Source: CAYMCJ01 sp964388985 (lineage in GTDB: Bacteria > Patescibacteriota > Patescibacteriia > Patescibacteriales > CAYMCJ01). From it: a stretch of 5,792 nucleotides of DNA. The position numbers and the translations under genes were made by a program. Below are positions 1 through 5,754 of the stretch, piece after piece. The DNA lies in assembly GCA_964388985.1 (NCBI GenBank), contig CAYMCJ010000056.1:1-5792 (forward strand), written 5' to 3'. The notes under the pieces were generated by a model. The model was given only the letters and a program-made list of their open reading frames with translations, did no database searches and was not told where the DNA came from. The first letter of the stretch is position 1; every line of letters begins with the position of its first letter.

Positions 1-1
1 C

Positions 2-619
2 GGAGAAATGGATAATCCGGTGCCTTTTTTTGATGTTATAACTACTACTACTCATAAAACATTGCGCGGCCCCAGGGGGGCGATTATAATGTGCAAAGAA
101 GAATTTGCCAAACAAGTTGACCGGGCGGTTTTCCCCGGTATGCAAGGCGGTCCGCATGACCACATTACAGCCGCCAAAGCGGTGGCTTTTGGCGAGGCTT
201 TAAAACCTGAATTTAAAGATTATGCCCGGCAGGTGATTTTAAATTGCCAGAAATTAGCCGAGGAATTAATAAGCTTGGATTATAAAATAATATCAGGCGG
301 GACAGATAATCATCTAATTGTGGTTGATATGACCAGTCGGGGAATAAGCGGGCGCGAGGCGGAAATTGTCTTGGATAAAGTCGGTATTTCAGTCAGCCGT
401 TCAACTATTCCTAATGACCCCAATCCGCCAATGAATCCGTCCGGCGTTCGTTTTGGCACCCCGGCTATTACCACCAGAGGAATAAAAGAAGAAGAAATAA
501 AAAAAATAGCCACCTGGATAAACAGCGCTATTTTGCATAAAGACGAGCCGGAAGTTTTGGATAGAATAAAAAATGAAGTTAAAGAAATGTGCGAACAGTT
601 TCCGATTCCAAGTATTTAA
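2..619 (+). CDS. glyA: Serine hydroxymethyltransferase, C-terminal part (5' end outside window)
   Basis: GlyA is a cytosolic PLP enzyme that converts serine plus tetrahydrofolate to glycine plus 5,10-methylene-THF, the main entry of one-carbon units. The reading frame is open from base 2, so the ATG at 8 is an internal Met and not the start. The PLP-binding signature TTTTHKTLRGPRG is present, with the Schiff-base lysine codon at 56-58. The motif FPGMQGGPH follows, and then SGVRFGTPAITTRG, whose first arginine (codon 449-451) matches the residue that binds the substrate carboxylate. About 186 residues follow the lysine, as in typical bacterial GlyA (about 188 in E. coli), so the C-terminus is complete and ends in TAA. 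The missing N-terminal half should lie upstream. The next gene is folD, the following step in folate one-carbon metabolism, 143 bases away. The identity is secure from the motifs. Confidence 0.97.
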   Translation, partial: GEMDNPVPFFDVITTTTHKTLRGPRGAIIMCKEEFAKQVDRAVFPGMQGGPHDHITAAKAVAFGEALKPEFKDYARQVILNCQKLAEELISLDYKIISGGTDNHLIVVDMTSRGISGREAEIVLDKVGISVSRSTIPNDPNPPMNPSGVRFGTPAITTRGIKEEEIKKIATWINSAILHKDEPEVLDRIKNEVKEMCEQFPIPSI

Positions 620-624
620 CGTTA

Positions 625-656
625 TTGCCTTCGGCAAGCCCTGCTACAAATAGGGC
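625..656. repeat. Two adjacent short inverted repeats in the glyA-folD gap
   Basis: The first repeat is TTGCC (625-629), a TTC loop, then GGCAA (633-637). The second begins at the next base: GCCCT (638-642), a 9-base spacer, then AGGGC (652-656). They could form two stacked hairpins in the RNA just after the glyA stop. Neither is followed directly by a T-run, so neither is a convincing intrinsic terminator. A run of five T appears only at 671-675. They could protect the 3' end of the glyA message, be a weak terminator, or be the remnant of a dispersed intergenic repeat. The rest of the gap (657-762) is AT-rich and I see no gene in it. Confidence 0.4.
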
Positions 657-762
657 ACATGCGAATGATGTTTTTCAATGCAATACGTCTTTTACAGTTA
701 ATAAGAGAAGGACATAGTTTTTATAAGCAAACGCGCAAAATTTAAATTAATTAATTTTTTGC

Positions 763-1608
763 ATGACTAAAATAATAGACGGTCAAAAATTAGCCGAAAA
801 AATTAAAGACAAAATTGTTAAGGAAATCGTGAAATTAAAGGGCAAGCGCCCCAATTTGGCGATTATTTTAATTGGACAAAGAGAAGATTCCTGTCTTTAT
901 GTTGATTTAAAAGAAAAAGAAGCTAAAAAAATCGGTATAGACACCCATATTTATAAATGCCGGTCCGATGTGGACGAATCAGAAATTTTTGAAATGATTG
1001 ATTATTTAAATAATGACAAGATAATTGACGCTATTTTGGTTCAGCTACCGTTACCGGCTGGTTTTGATACGGACGGAATTATTAGGGCCATTGATAAAAA
1101 TAAAGACGTTGACCGGTTTCATCCTCATAGTTTGGAGACTTTATTTAAAACCTGTGACCACTCCAATGTCCTGCCGCCTGTTTTTGAAGTTATCTTGGAA
1201 ATATTAAAAGATATAGAGTGTAATTTAAAGGGTAAAAAAATTTGTCTTGTTTGTAATTCGGATATTTTTGGCAAGAGTTTGGCCAAAGTATTAACCTGCC
1301 GTCAGGCCGAGGTGGATATTGTTGGTTTTAATGACCGTCGGTCGGCGAATAAAACTAAACAGGCTGATATTTTAATAACCGCGGTTGGCCAGCCAAAATT
1401 TATAAAAAAGGAAATGATAAAAAAGGATGCGGTTATTATTGATATTGGCATAACCAAGCAGGGCAAAAAAGTATTGGGAGACGTTGATTTTGAGGATGTG
1501 AAAGGCAAAGCCGGTTTTATTACTCCGGTGCCGGGCGGAGTTGGACCCATGACCATAGCTATGCTTCTTAAAAATACTGTGGAGCTTTATAAGCAGAGAC
1601 ATAAATAA
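763..1608 (+). CDS. folD: Bifunctional methylene-THF dehydrogenase / methenyl-THF cyclohydrolase (divergent FolD)
   Basis: FolD oxidises 5,10-methylene-THF to methenyl-THF and hydrolyses that to 10-formyl-THF in the cytosol. At 281 residues it has the usual length. The catalytic set is intact: Tyr46 and Lys50 in the YVDLKEK motif, Gln94 in QLPLP, and Asp117 in KDVDRFHP. The Lys-Gln and Gln-Asp spacings (44 and 23) match E. coli FolD. The C-terminal half keeps ADILITAVGQPKFI, IDIGI, GDVDF and TPVPGGVGPMTIAMLLKNT. Two normally strict motifs are altered. PCTPxG is replaced by PPVFEV (138-143), and the nucleotide-binding VGRSxxVGxP reads VCNSDIFGKS (163-172), losing its Gly, Arg and Pro. This suggests changed cofactor binding, possibly NAD instead of NADP. 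The ATG at 763 is the only sensible start, because an in-frame TAA lies at 748-750. No Shine-Dalgarno sequence is visible. The gene follows glyA and runs almost directly into the next gene. Confidence 0.94.
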   Translation: MTKIIDGQKLAEKIKDKIVKEIVKLKGKRPNLAIILIGQREDSCLYVDLKEKEAKKIGIDTHIYKCRSDVDESEIFEMIDYLNNDKIIDAILVQLPLPAGFDTDGIIRAIDKNKDVDRFHPHSLETLFKTCDHSNVLPPVFEVILEILKDIECNLKGKKICLVCNSDIFGKSLAKVLTCRQAEVDIVGFNDRRSANKTKQADILITAVGQPKFIKKEMIKKDAVIIDIGITKQGKKVLGDVDFEDVKGKAGFITPVPGGVGPMTIAMLLKNTVELYKQRHK

Positions 1609-1609
1609 T

Positions 1610-2536
1610 ATGGTTGAAAATTTTGAAATAAAAACCGAAAAAAAAAGAAAAACGCCAGAACGATTAGAGGTTTACTTTGAAGCGCTTGATAATTTATTAA
1701 AGCAAATATCTCGGGAAATAAATAAAGAGGCGAGAGAATACCGGGAAGATGAACAGGGGTTAGTTGATGAAGATTGTAGAATAAAAATGGAAGCCTTTAT
1801 CGGGGTTCATTCAGAAGATAAGATTAAAAGAGATAATCAATATATAGAAGACCAAAATAAAAGATTTGCTCCTAATTCCCAGCTTGAATCAGTCCAGACT
1901 TATTATAAAACTGACGCGCCGGATGAAATATTACAGAAATGGCAGGAAAACAAAAAGAAAAGTGATGGTTCATTAATGGAGATGGCGGTAAATAGCGTTT
2001 TTTACAAAATTTTAAAAGATAAATTTTTGGTTGTACGCGCTTCAACCTATGATGATTATCACAATGGTGTTGATAATATTTTGGTTGATAAGGAAAGCGG
2101 GCAGGTAATTTGCGCCTTTGATGAAATTAGAGTCGGTCCGTTTGAAAGTGATAAAAAAAATTTAGAGAAAAAATTTGCTAAAATAAAAAGCAAGTTAGAG
2201 AAAGGCGGCACTAAATTAGATTACGGCTTGACCTTTGTTAAAGACGAAGAAACTGATAAAATAAAATTAGAAAAAAGAGCGATAGAAAATTTGCCAATAT
2301 TTTGGCTGGCTTTAAGCAAAGAGGATTTGGGCCAACTACTTTTAAATATGAATTATGACTTGGAAGTTGAGCCGAACGAAGTTGAAAAAGAAATATTTGA
2401 TAAATTGATTTTTTTAATAGAAAAGCAAAAAGATATATTAACCACTACAAGAGTTAAAGATGAATTAAAAGAAAATTTAGAAGGCGTTGATGATGTTTTG
2501 ACAAAAATTAAAAGTATTAGGAAAAAATTAAAATAA
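1610..2536 (+). CDS. Uncharacterised charged protein, possible PD-(D/E)XK nuclease-like fold
   Basis: I do not recognise a named family. The 308-residue protein is rich in Lys and Glu, with no signal peptide or membrane segment, so it is probably cytosolic. Residues 1-50 and 175-200 are highly charged and probably helical or coiled-coil. The central part (120-175) is the most structured. It has a helix with Glu124 (SLMEMAVNSVFYKIL), a strand FLVVRAS, then NGVDNILVD with Asp155, and a strand ending VICAFDEIR (166-174). The order Glu-helix, Asp strand, acidic pair with a basic residue two positions on resembles the core of PD-(D/E)XK nucleases, but Arg174 would stand in for the usual Lys. This is a weak inference. 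The start lies one base after the folD stop with no clear ribosome binding site, which suggests co-transcription and coupled translation. The gene is visibly more AT-rich than the pyrimidine genes and ends just before a terminator. It is very likely a real gene, given its length and position. Confidence 0.82.
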   Translation: MVENFEIKTEKKRKTPERLEVYFEALDNLLKQISREINKEAREYREDEQGLVDEDCRIKMEAFIGVHSEDKIKRDNQYIEDQNKRFAPNSQLESVQTYYKTDAPDEILQKWQENKKKSDGSLMEMAVNSVFYKILKDKFLVVRASTYDDYHNGVDNILVDKESGQVICAFDEIRVGPFESDKKNLEKKFAKIKSKLEKGGTKLDYGLTFVKDEETDKIKLEKRAIENLPIFWLALSKEDLGQLLLNMNYDLEVEPNEVEKEIFDKLIFLIEKQKDILTTTRVKDELKENLEGVDDVLTKIKSIRKKLK

Positions 2537-2576
2537 AGAAAAATTAATAGTTTTATTGTTACAAATTTATTTTTTT

Positions 2577-2606
2577 AAATCTTCTGATTATTTTGGAAGA
2601 TTTTTT
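2577..2606 (+). terminator. Intrinsic terminator after the folD-hypothetical unit
   Basis: An 8-bp inverted repeat, AAATCTTC (2577-2584) and GAAGATTT (2596-2603), is separated by an 11-base loop and runs into six T (2601-2606). It lies 40 bases after the stop of the uncharacterised gene. The stem is AT-rich and the loop is rather large, so it may be only moderately strong. Its position at the end of one unit, and just before a strong promoter, supports the call. Confidence 0.65.
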
Positions 2607-2609
2607 GGT

Positions 2610-2638
2610 TTGACAGAAGTTAATATTTTATCTATTAT
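2610..2638 (+). promoter_or_regulatory. Sigma-70-type promoter for pyrKD
   Basis: A perfect -35 box TTGACA (2610-2615) is followed by an ideal 17-base spacer and a -10 box TATTAT (2633-2638, five of six matches to consensus). Transcription would start near 2645, giving a leader of about 80 bases before the ATG at 2725. The -35 box starts four bases after the T-run of the preceding terminator, so the two transcription units are separated very tightly. This is the strongest promoter-like sequence in the window. Confidence 0.75.
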
Positions 2639-2661
2639 TTGATTAAGAAAAAGATTAAAAA

Positions 2662-2678
2662 GGAGGGCCTTGCCCTTT
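2662..2678 (+). promoter_or_regulatory. Small leader hairpin containing an unused Shine-Dalgarno-like AGGAGG
   Basis: In the pyrKD leader, AGGGC (2664-2668), a CTT loop and GCCCT (2672-2676) form a 5-bp stem that two G-U pairs could extend to 2662 and 2678. The left arm overlaps a strong ribosome-binding-like AGGAGGG (2661-2667), which is about 60 bases too far upstream to serve the pyrKD start. It is followed only by a TTG-initiated 5-codon frame (2670-2687). It may be a leader control element or a chance GC-rich patch in AT-rich sequence. Confidence 0.3.
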
Positions 2679-2714
2679 AAAATATAGAAAAATAAATAAT
2701 CCGCAAAGACGATT

Positions 2715-2720
2715 GGAGGA
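2715..2720 (+). promoter_or_regulatory. Shine-Dalgarno site that sets the pyrKD start
   Basis: GGAGGA lies four bases before the ATG at 2725. An in-frame TTG at 2713 would add four residues, but it overlaps this site and has no ribosome binding site of its own nearby. The ATG at 2725 is therefore the better start. Confidence 0.85.
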
Positions 2721-2724
2721 AAAA

Positions 2725-4503
2725 ATGAAAAATTTTATCCCACAAGAAGTAGTTGTTATTACAAATAGAGAAATAGTCCCGGACTCTGATTATTATTTAT
2801 TGCGATTATATTGGCCAGGTCACGCGGAAATTCAACCCGGTCAATTTTTAACCATCCATACAGTTTGTGATGAATCAACGGCGGCGCGTCCTTTTGCTAT
2901 TTTTGACTGGGACAAAGAAAGCGTTTATATTCTTTTTGGTAAGGTGGGGAAAAATACCGAATTTTATTCTAAGTTAAAAACCACTGACAAAATTATGGTG
3001 TCCGGCCCTAAAGGTAATCCAGTTCCTATTGACGATAGCTGTCAAAATTATATTCTGGTAGCTGGTGGTCGAGGGGTGGCCGGAATATATCCAGTAGCAA
3101 AAAAACTTCGGCGGATGGGGGGAGAGGTTACCGTGCTACTCGGGGCCCCAAAACCAACCCAGATTGTTTGCGTTGATATGTTCTATTCTTTGGGGTGCAT
3201 GGTAAAAACCATAACTGATGTTGGCCCAGAAAAGACAGGTTTTGTGACTGCTCTGTTCAAGGAAGAGTTGAAGGCCGATTCGGGGAAATCAATTATTATT
3301 ACTTGCGGTCCGGTTCCTATGTATAATGAAATTAACAACCTGATATCAGCCAGCGGCAACACCGGCTATGCGTTTTTAGAACAAATGATGACTTGTGGTG
3401 GTACCGGAGCCAGTAAATGTTGCGCTGTTTTTACTAATGACAGAAAAGTAAAGTATGTGTGTCAAGACGGACCGGCTTTTGAAATGTCGGAAGTTAACTG
3501 GAATGTTTTAATGAGGCCACATATTACCGTCCCGTTAAAAAGCTCTTCCAAAAAAGATAATTTTATGGAAGTAAGTCTTGGTGGAAGTTTGATTTTGTCC
3601 TCGCCTATAATTACAGCCTCCGGCACCTCGGATTACAAGTCAATTACAGATGGCCAGTTTGATCCTGCCAATGTTGGCGCTTTAGAGGTTAAAGGAATTA
3701 TGTTTAAAGAGCGGTCAGGTAATCCTCCGCCCAGAACTTGCGAAATTAGAGGGGGTGCTATAAATACCATTGGTTTGGCTGGTAAAGGAATAAAACGATC
3801 TATTGACGAAGATATTCCCGAATGGCAGAAATTCAAAAAGCCGATTATCGTCAACATCGCCGGTGAGACTGTGGAGGAATTTGGTCAAGTCGCCAGCCGA
3901 CTCAAGGATGAAAAAATCGCTGGCATAACAATTAATGCCTCCTGCCCCAATGTCAGGCAGAGAGATATTGCCTTTGGACTTGATCCGGGCCAAAGCGCGG
4001 CTGTTGTGAAAGCGGTTCGTCAAGCAGCGGGGAATATGTTTATTATTTTTAAAACTACTCCTATGGCCGGATTGGGAATTATGGATGTTATTAATGCCGT
4101 CATAGGCGCGGGGGCGGATGCTATTACTATAGCAAATACTTATTTGGCTATGGATTATGATATTTATACCCGTCGGCCTACTGTTTCCCGAAATTGGGGC
4201 GGTCAATCAGGGCCAATCAATTTTCATCAAATTCTTTATTTGGTGCGGCGCGCCTATTTAGCCCATCCGGAAGTTCCAATCATTATGTCAGGAGGAATCG
4301 ACAGCGGTGAAAAAGCCATTAAGGCGCATCTGGCCGGGGCTTCCGCTATACAGATTGGGACAGCTACTTTTAACGATTATCAAGTGGTAAACAACATCTA
4401 TGGTTTTTACCCCCAAATGTTGGCTCAATATGGAGTTAACAACGTTATGGATATTATCGGGCAGGGAGATGATTTTACTAAGGAAGAATTTGAGCAACAA
4501 TAG
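2725..4503 (+). CDS. pyrD: Fused dihydroorotate dehydrogenase: PyrK electron-transfer domain + PyrD class 1B catalytic domain
   Basis: This 592-residue protein should oxidise dihydroorotate to orotate, passing electrons from FMN through an iron-sulfur cluster and FAD to NAD+. Residues 1-263 are PyrK-like: FAD motif RPFAIF (55-60), GPKGNPV (94-100), nucleotide-binding VAGGRGVAG (112-120), CGPVPMY (194-200), and a Cys cluster at 224, 232, 233 and 246 ending VCQDGP. A Ser/Lys-rich linker (about 264-280) leads to the PyrD domain (281-592). That domain shows ASGTSDY, GNPPPR and INTIGLAGKG, the active-site base Cys407 in NASCPN that marks class 1 enzymes, Lys443 near the FMN, IANTYLAMD, NWGGQSGP, and SGGIDSGEKA with GASAIQIGT for FMN phosphate binding. 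In Lactococcus and Bacillus the two parts are separate subunits encoded by pyrK and pyrD. Here one uninterrupted frame encodes both. The internal ATG at 3565 lacks a ribosome binding site. The second cluster ligand appears to be Ser230. The gene has its own promoter and terminator and converges on pyrC. Confidence 0.95.
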   Translation: MKNFIPQEVVVITNREIVPDSDYYLLRLYWPGHAEIQPGQFLTIHTVCDESTAARPFAIFDWDKESVYILFGKVGKNTEFYSKLKTTDKIMVSGPKGNPVPIDDSCQNYILVAGGRGVAGIYPVAKKLRRMGGEVTVLLGAPKPTQIVCVDMFYSLGCMVKTITDVGPEKTGFVTALFKEELKADSGKSIIITCGPVPMYNEINNLISASGNTGYAFLEQMMTCGGTGASKCCAVFTNDRKVKYVCQDGPAFEMSEVNWNVLMRPHITVPLKSSSKKDNFMEVSLGGSLILSSPIITASGTSDYKSITDGQFDPANVGALEVKGIMFKERSGNPPPRTCEIRGGAINTIGLAGKGIKRSIDEDIPEWQKFKKPIIVNIAGETVEEFGQVASRLKDEKIAGITINASCPNVRQRDIAFGLDPGQSAAVVKAVRQAAGNMFIIFKTTPMAGLGIMDVINAVIGAGADAITIANTYLAMDYDIYTRRPTVSRNWGGQSGPINFHQILYLVRRAYLAHPEVPIIMSGGIDSGEKAIKAHLAGASAIQIGTATFNDYQVVNNIYGFYPQMLAQYGVNNVMDIIGQGDDFTKEEFEQQ

Positions 4504-4527
4504 GAGATTTTTCAGAAAATAAAACAA

Positions 4528-4570
4528 GACCGGCTTTGATCAAAGTGATCATTAGTCGGCCTTTTTATTT
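4528..4570. terminator. Bidirectional terminator between convergent pyrKD and pyrC
   Basis: An outer stem CCGGCT (4530-4535) with AGTCGG (4554-4559, one G-U pair) encloses a small internal loop and an inner stem GATCA (4538-4542) with TGATC (4546-4550), closed by an AAG loop. On the + strand it runs into TTTTTATTTTT (4562-4572). On the - strand the other flank (4511-4527) reads as a T-rich TGTTTTATTTT, so the same hairpin can end pyrC transcription as well. It lies in the 86-base gap between the two stop codons. Confidence 0.75.
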
Positions 4571-4589
4571 TTGAAAAATTTGTTGATTT

Positions 4590-5684
4590 TTAGAGTATTG
4601 GAAAGTATAGTCTGGAGCCTTTCCAGGGGTTTTCAACCATTCCGTTGTTGTAGTCGGTTTCATCCGGTTGTAACTCCCATTCGTATTCCACCAATTTTTT
4701 TGGCACTGGAATTTCAAAGAATTCGCTGGCGTTGAAAGAAAGCAATTGAGCTACCCTGGCTTCGGAAATTTTATGTTGAACCGCCAAGGTTACCATTGCC
4801 GGTACCATTTGCCGAACAGAAGGAAACCCCCCAGGAGGATTAACACTAAGCTTTTCTTTTTTTGTGTGCCAAGCATCATCCGTGCTAACAATAATCAGGG
4901 GATTGTCTTTTTGCAAAAGATTAATTAAGAATTGACGGTGTTCTGGACTGCGCAAACAATTAAAGCATTTGTAAAAAGCCGGGTTTAAGCCAGGCGCCCA
5001 ATTTGTGCCACTATTGTCAAACCATAAATAATGAGAGCACAACTCAATTACTGCCGTTATTCCTGCGGTTTGAGCCCGGAGAATTAATTCCGCACTATCC
5101 CGGCAAGAAACATGGCAAAAATAAATTTTTACTCCCGGGACTAGATTGGCTATTTGAAGCACTTTTTTGTCATAGCTTACTTCGGCTTTAATCGGATTTC
5201 CCTTACAGGCGGCGATAATAACCGGATCATCACCATGGATTGCTATGGGCTTGTTGTATTTTGCCCCCAATTTCATAGCCTCTAAAATAGTTTTGTCACA
5301 TATTACTCCAATTGTGCCAGTAGTTATGGTAGAACCGTCTTCTGCCTTGGGGTAAATTTTTAAACCAATTACGTCTTCATCTTGCAAAGCCAACTTGCAT
5401 TCCAGAAGATCGTAATCCGTGACCCCAAACCAAACATATTGCTTGTGTGCTACCTGTAATTTTTTTTTGGCATGGGCTATTAAATTTTTGTAGGCCTGTA
5501 GCATAGGGATGCTGGTTATGGGCGGCTGGGTGTTAGGCATATATCCCAAAGTATTGATTAGCCCCAATCTGGCTTGGGTTAATATCTGCAAAACTGTCGC
5601 TTTGTGTCGTTGCGTGAAGCTTCGGCCGTGAACATGCATGTTTAAAATATATTCTGGAATCCTAAAGAATATTCTTTTTTGCAT
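4590..5684 (-). CDS. pyrC: Dihydroorotase (divergent)
   Basis: PyrC is a zinc amidohydrolase that cyclises N-carbamoyl-aspartate to dihydroorotate, the substrate of the facing PyrKD. The start is the ATG at 5684-5682, set by a good upstream ribosome binding site. This gives 364 residues, near the length of E. coli-type enzymes (about 348). The frame stays open to 5783, but that extension overlaps the promoter. The metal-site residues are all visible: His17 and His19 in NMHVHGR, Lys109 in GLKIYPKA (the lysine carboxylated in the family), His150 in IHGDDP, His191 in FCHVSCRDS, and Asp269 in STDDAWHT. Arg21 and MPNTQPP (49-55) fit substrate binding. Divergent points are HVHGR for the usual HVHLR, SHYLWF for PHHL, and TDDAWH for TDHAPH. 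Another cyclic amidohydrolase is possible, but the motif set and the PyrKD neighbour favour dihydroorotase. Confidence 0.88.
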   Translation of the reverse strand: MQKRIFFRIPEYILNMHVHGRSFTQRHKATVLQILTQARLGLINTLGYMPNTQPPITSIPMLQAYKNLIAHAKKKLQVAHKQYVWFGVTDYDLLECKLALQDEDVIGLKIYPKAEDGSTITTGTIGVICDKTILEAMKLGAKYNKPIAIHGDDPVIIAACKGNPIKAEVSYDKKVLQIANLVPGVKIYFCHVSCRDSAELILRAQTAGITAVIELCSHYLWFDNSGTNWAPGLNPAFYKCFNCLRSPEHRQFLINLLQKDNPLIIVSTDDAWHTKKEKLSVNPPGGFPSVRQMVPAMVTLAVQHKISEARVAQLLSFNASEFFEIPVPKKLVEYEWELQPDETDYNNGMVENPWKGSRLYFPIL

Positions 5685-5692
5685 CTTTTTGT

Positions 5693-5698
5693 CCTCCG
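5693..5698 (-). promoter_or_regulatory. Shine-Dalgarno site that sets the pyrC start
   Basis: On the - strand CGGAGG (5698-5693) lies eight bases before the ATG at 5684. This supports the 364-residue start over the upstream ATG at 5783. That upstream ATG would add 33 residues with no amidohydrolase character and would sit within the likely -35 region. Confidence 0.82.
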
Positions 5699-5754
5699 TT
5701 TTTAAGTTAAAAATGAGCGTATTTTTGCTATAAATTTTTATTTCTGTTAATCTT

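Noticed and set aside
401..637. Minus-strand open frames inside glyA, and similar ones inside folD and pyrKD (for example 3715-4206)
   Set aside because: They lie opposite strongly conserved coding sequence, show no recognisable domains or ribosome binding sites, and are shadows of the real genes.
657..675. A glyA terminator made of ACAT, 7 bases, ATGT and five T
   Set aside because: A 4-bp AT-rich stem is too weak to support the call.
691..727. A folD promoter: TTTACA (691-696) with CATAGT (713-718) or TATAAG (722-727)
   Set aside because: The spacings of 16 and 25 bases pair with a poor -10 or are too long. It may be real, but it is not better than chance in AT-rich sequence.
620..762. 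A tetrahydrofolate riboswitch before folD
   Set aside because: The gap has only short local hairpins and none of the longer conserved core expected of that riboswitch.
2713..2724. A TTG start for pyrKD at 2713 adding four residues
   Set aside because: The TTG overlaps the Shine-Dalgarno GGAGGA, which is correctly placed for the ATG at 2725.
3565..4503. A separate pyrD gene starting at the internal ATG at 3565
   Set aside because: There is no stop codon between the PyrK and PyrD parts and no ribosome binding site before 3565.
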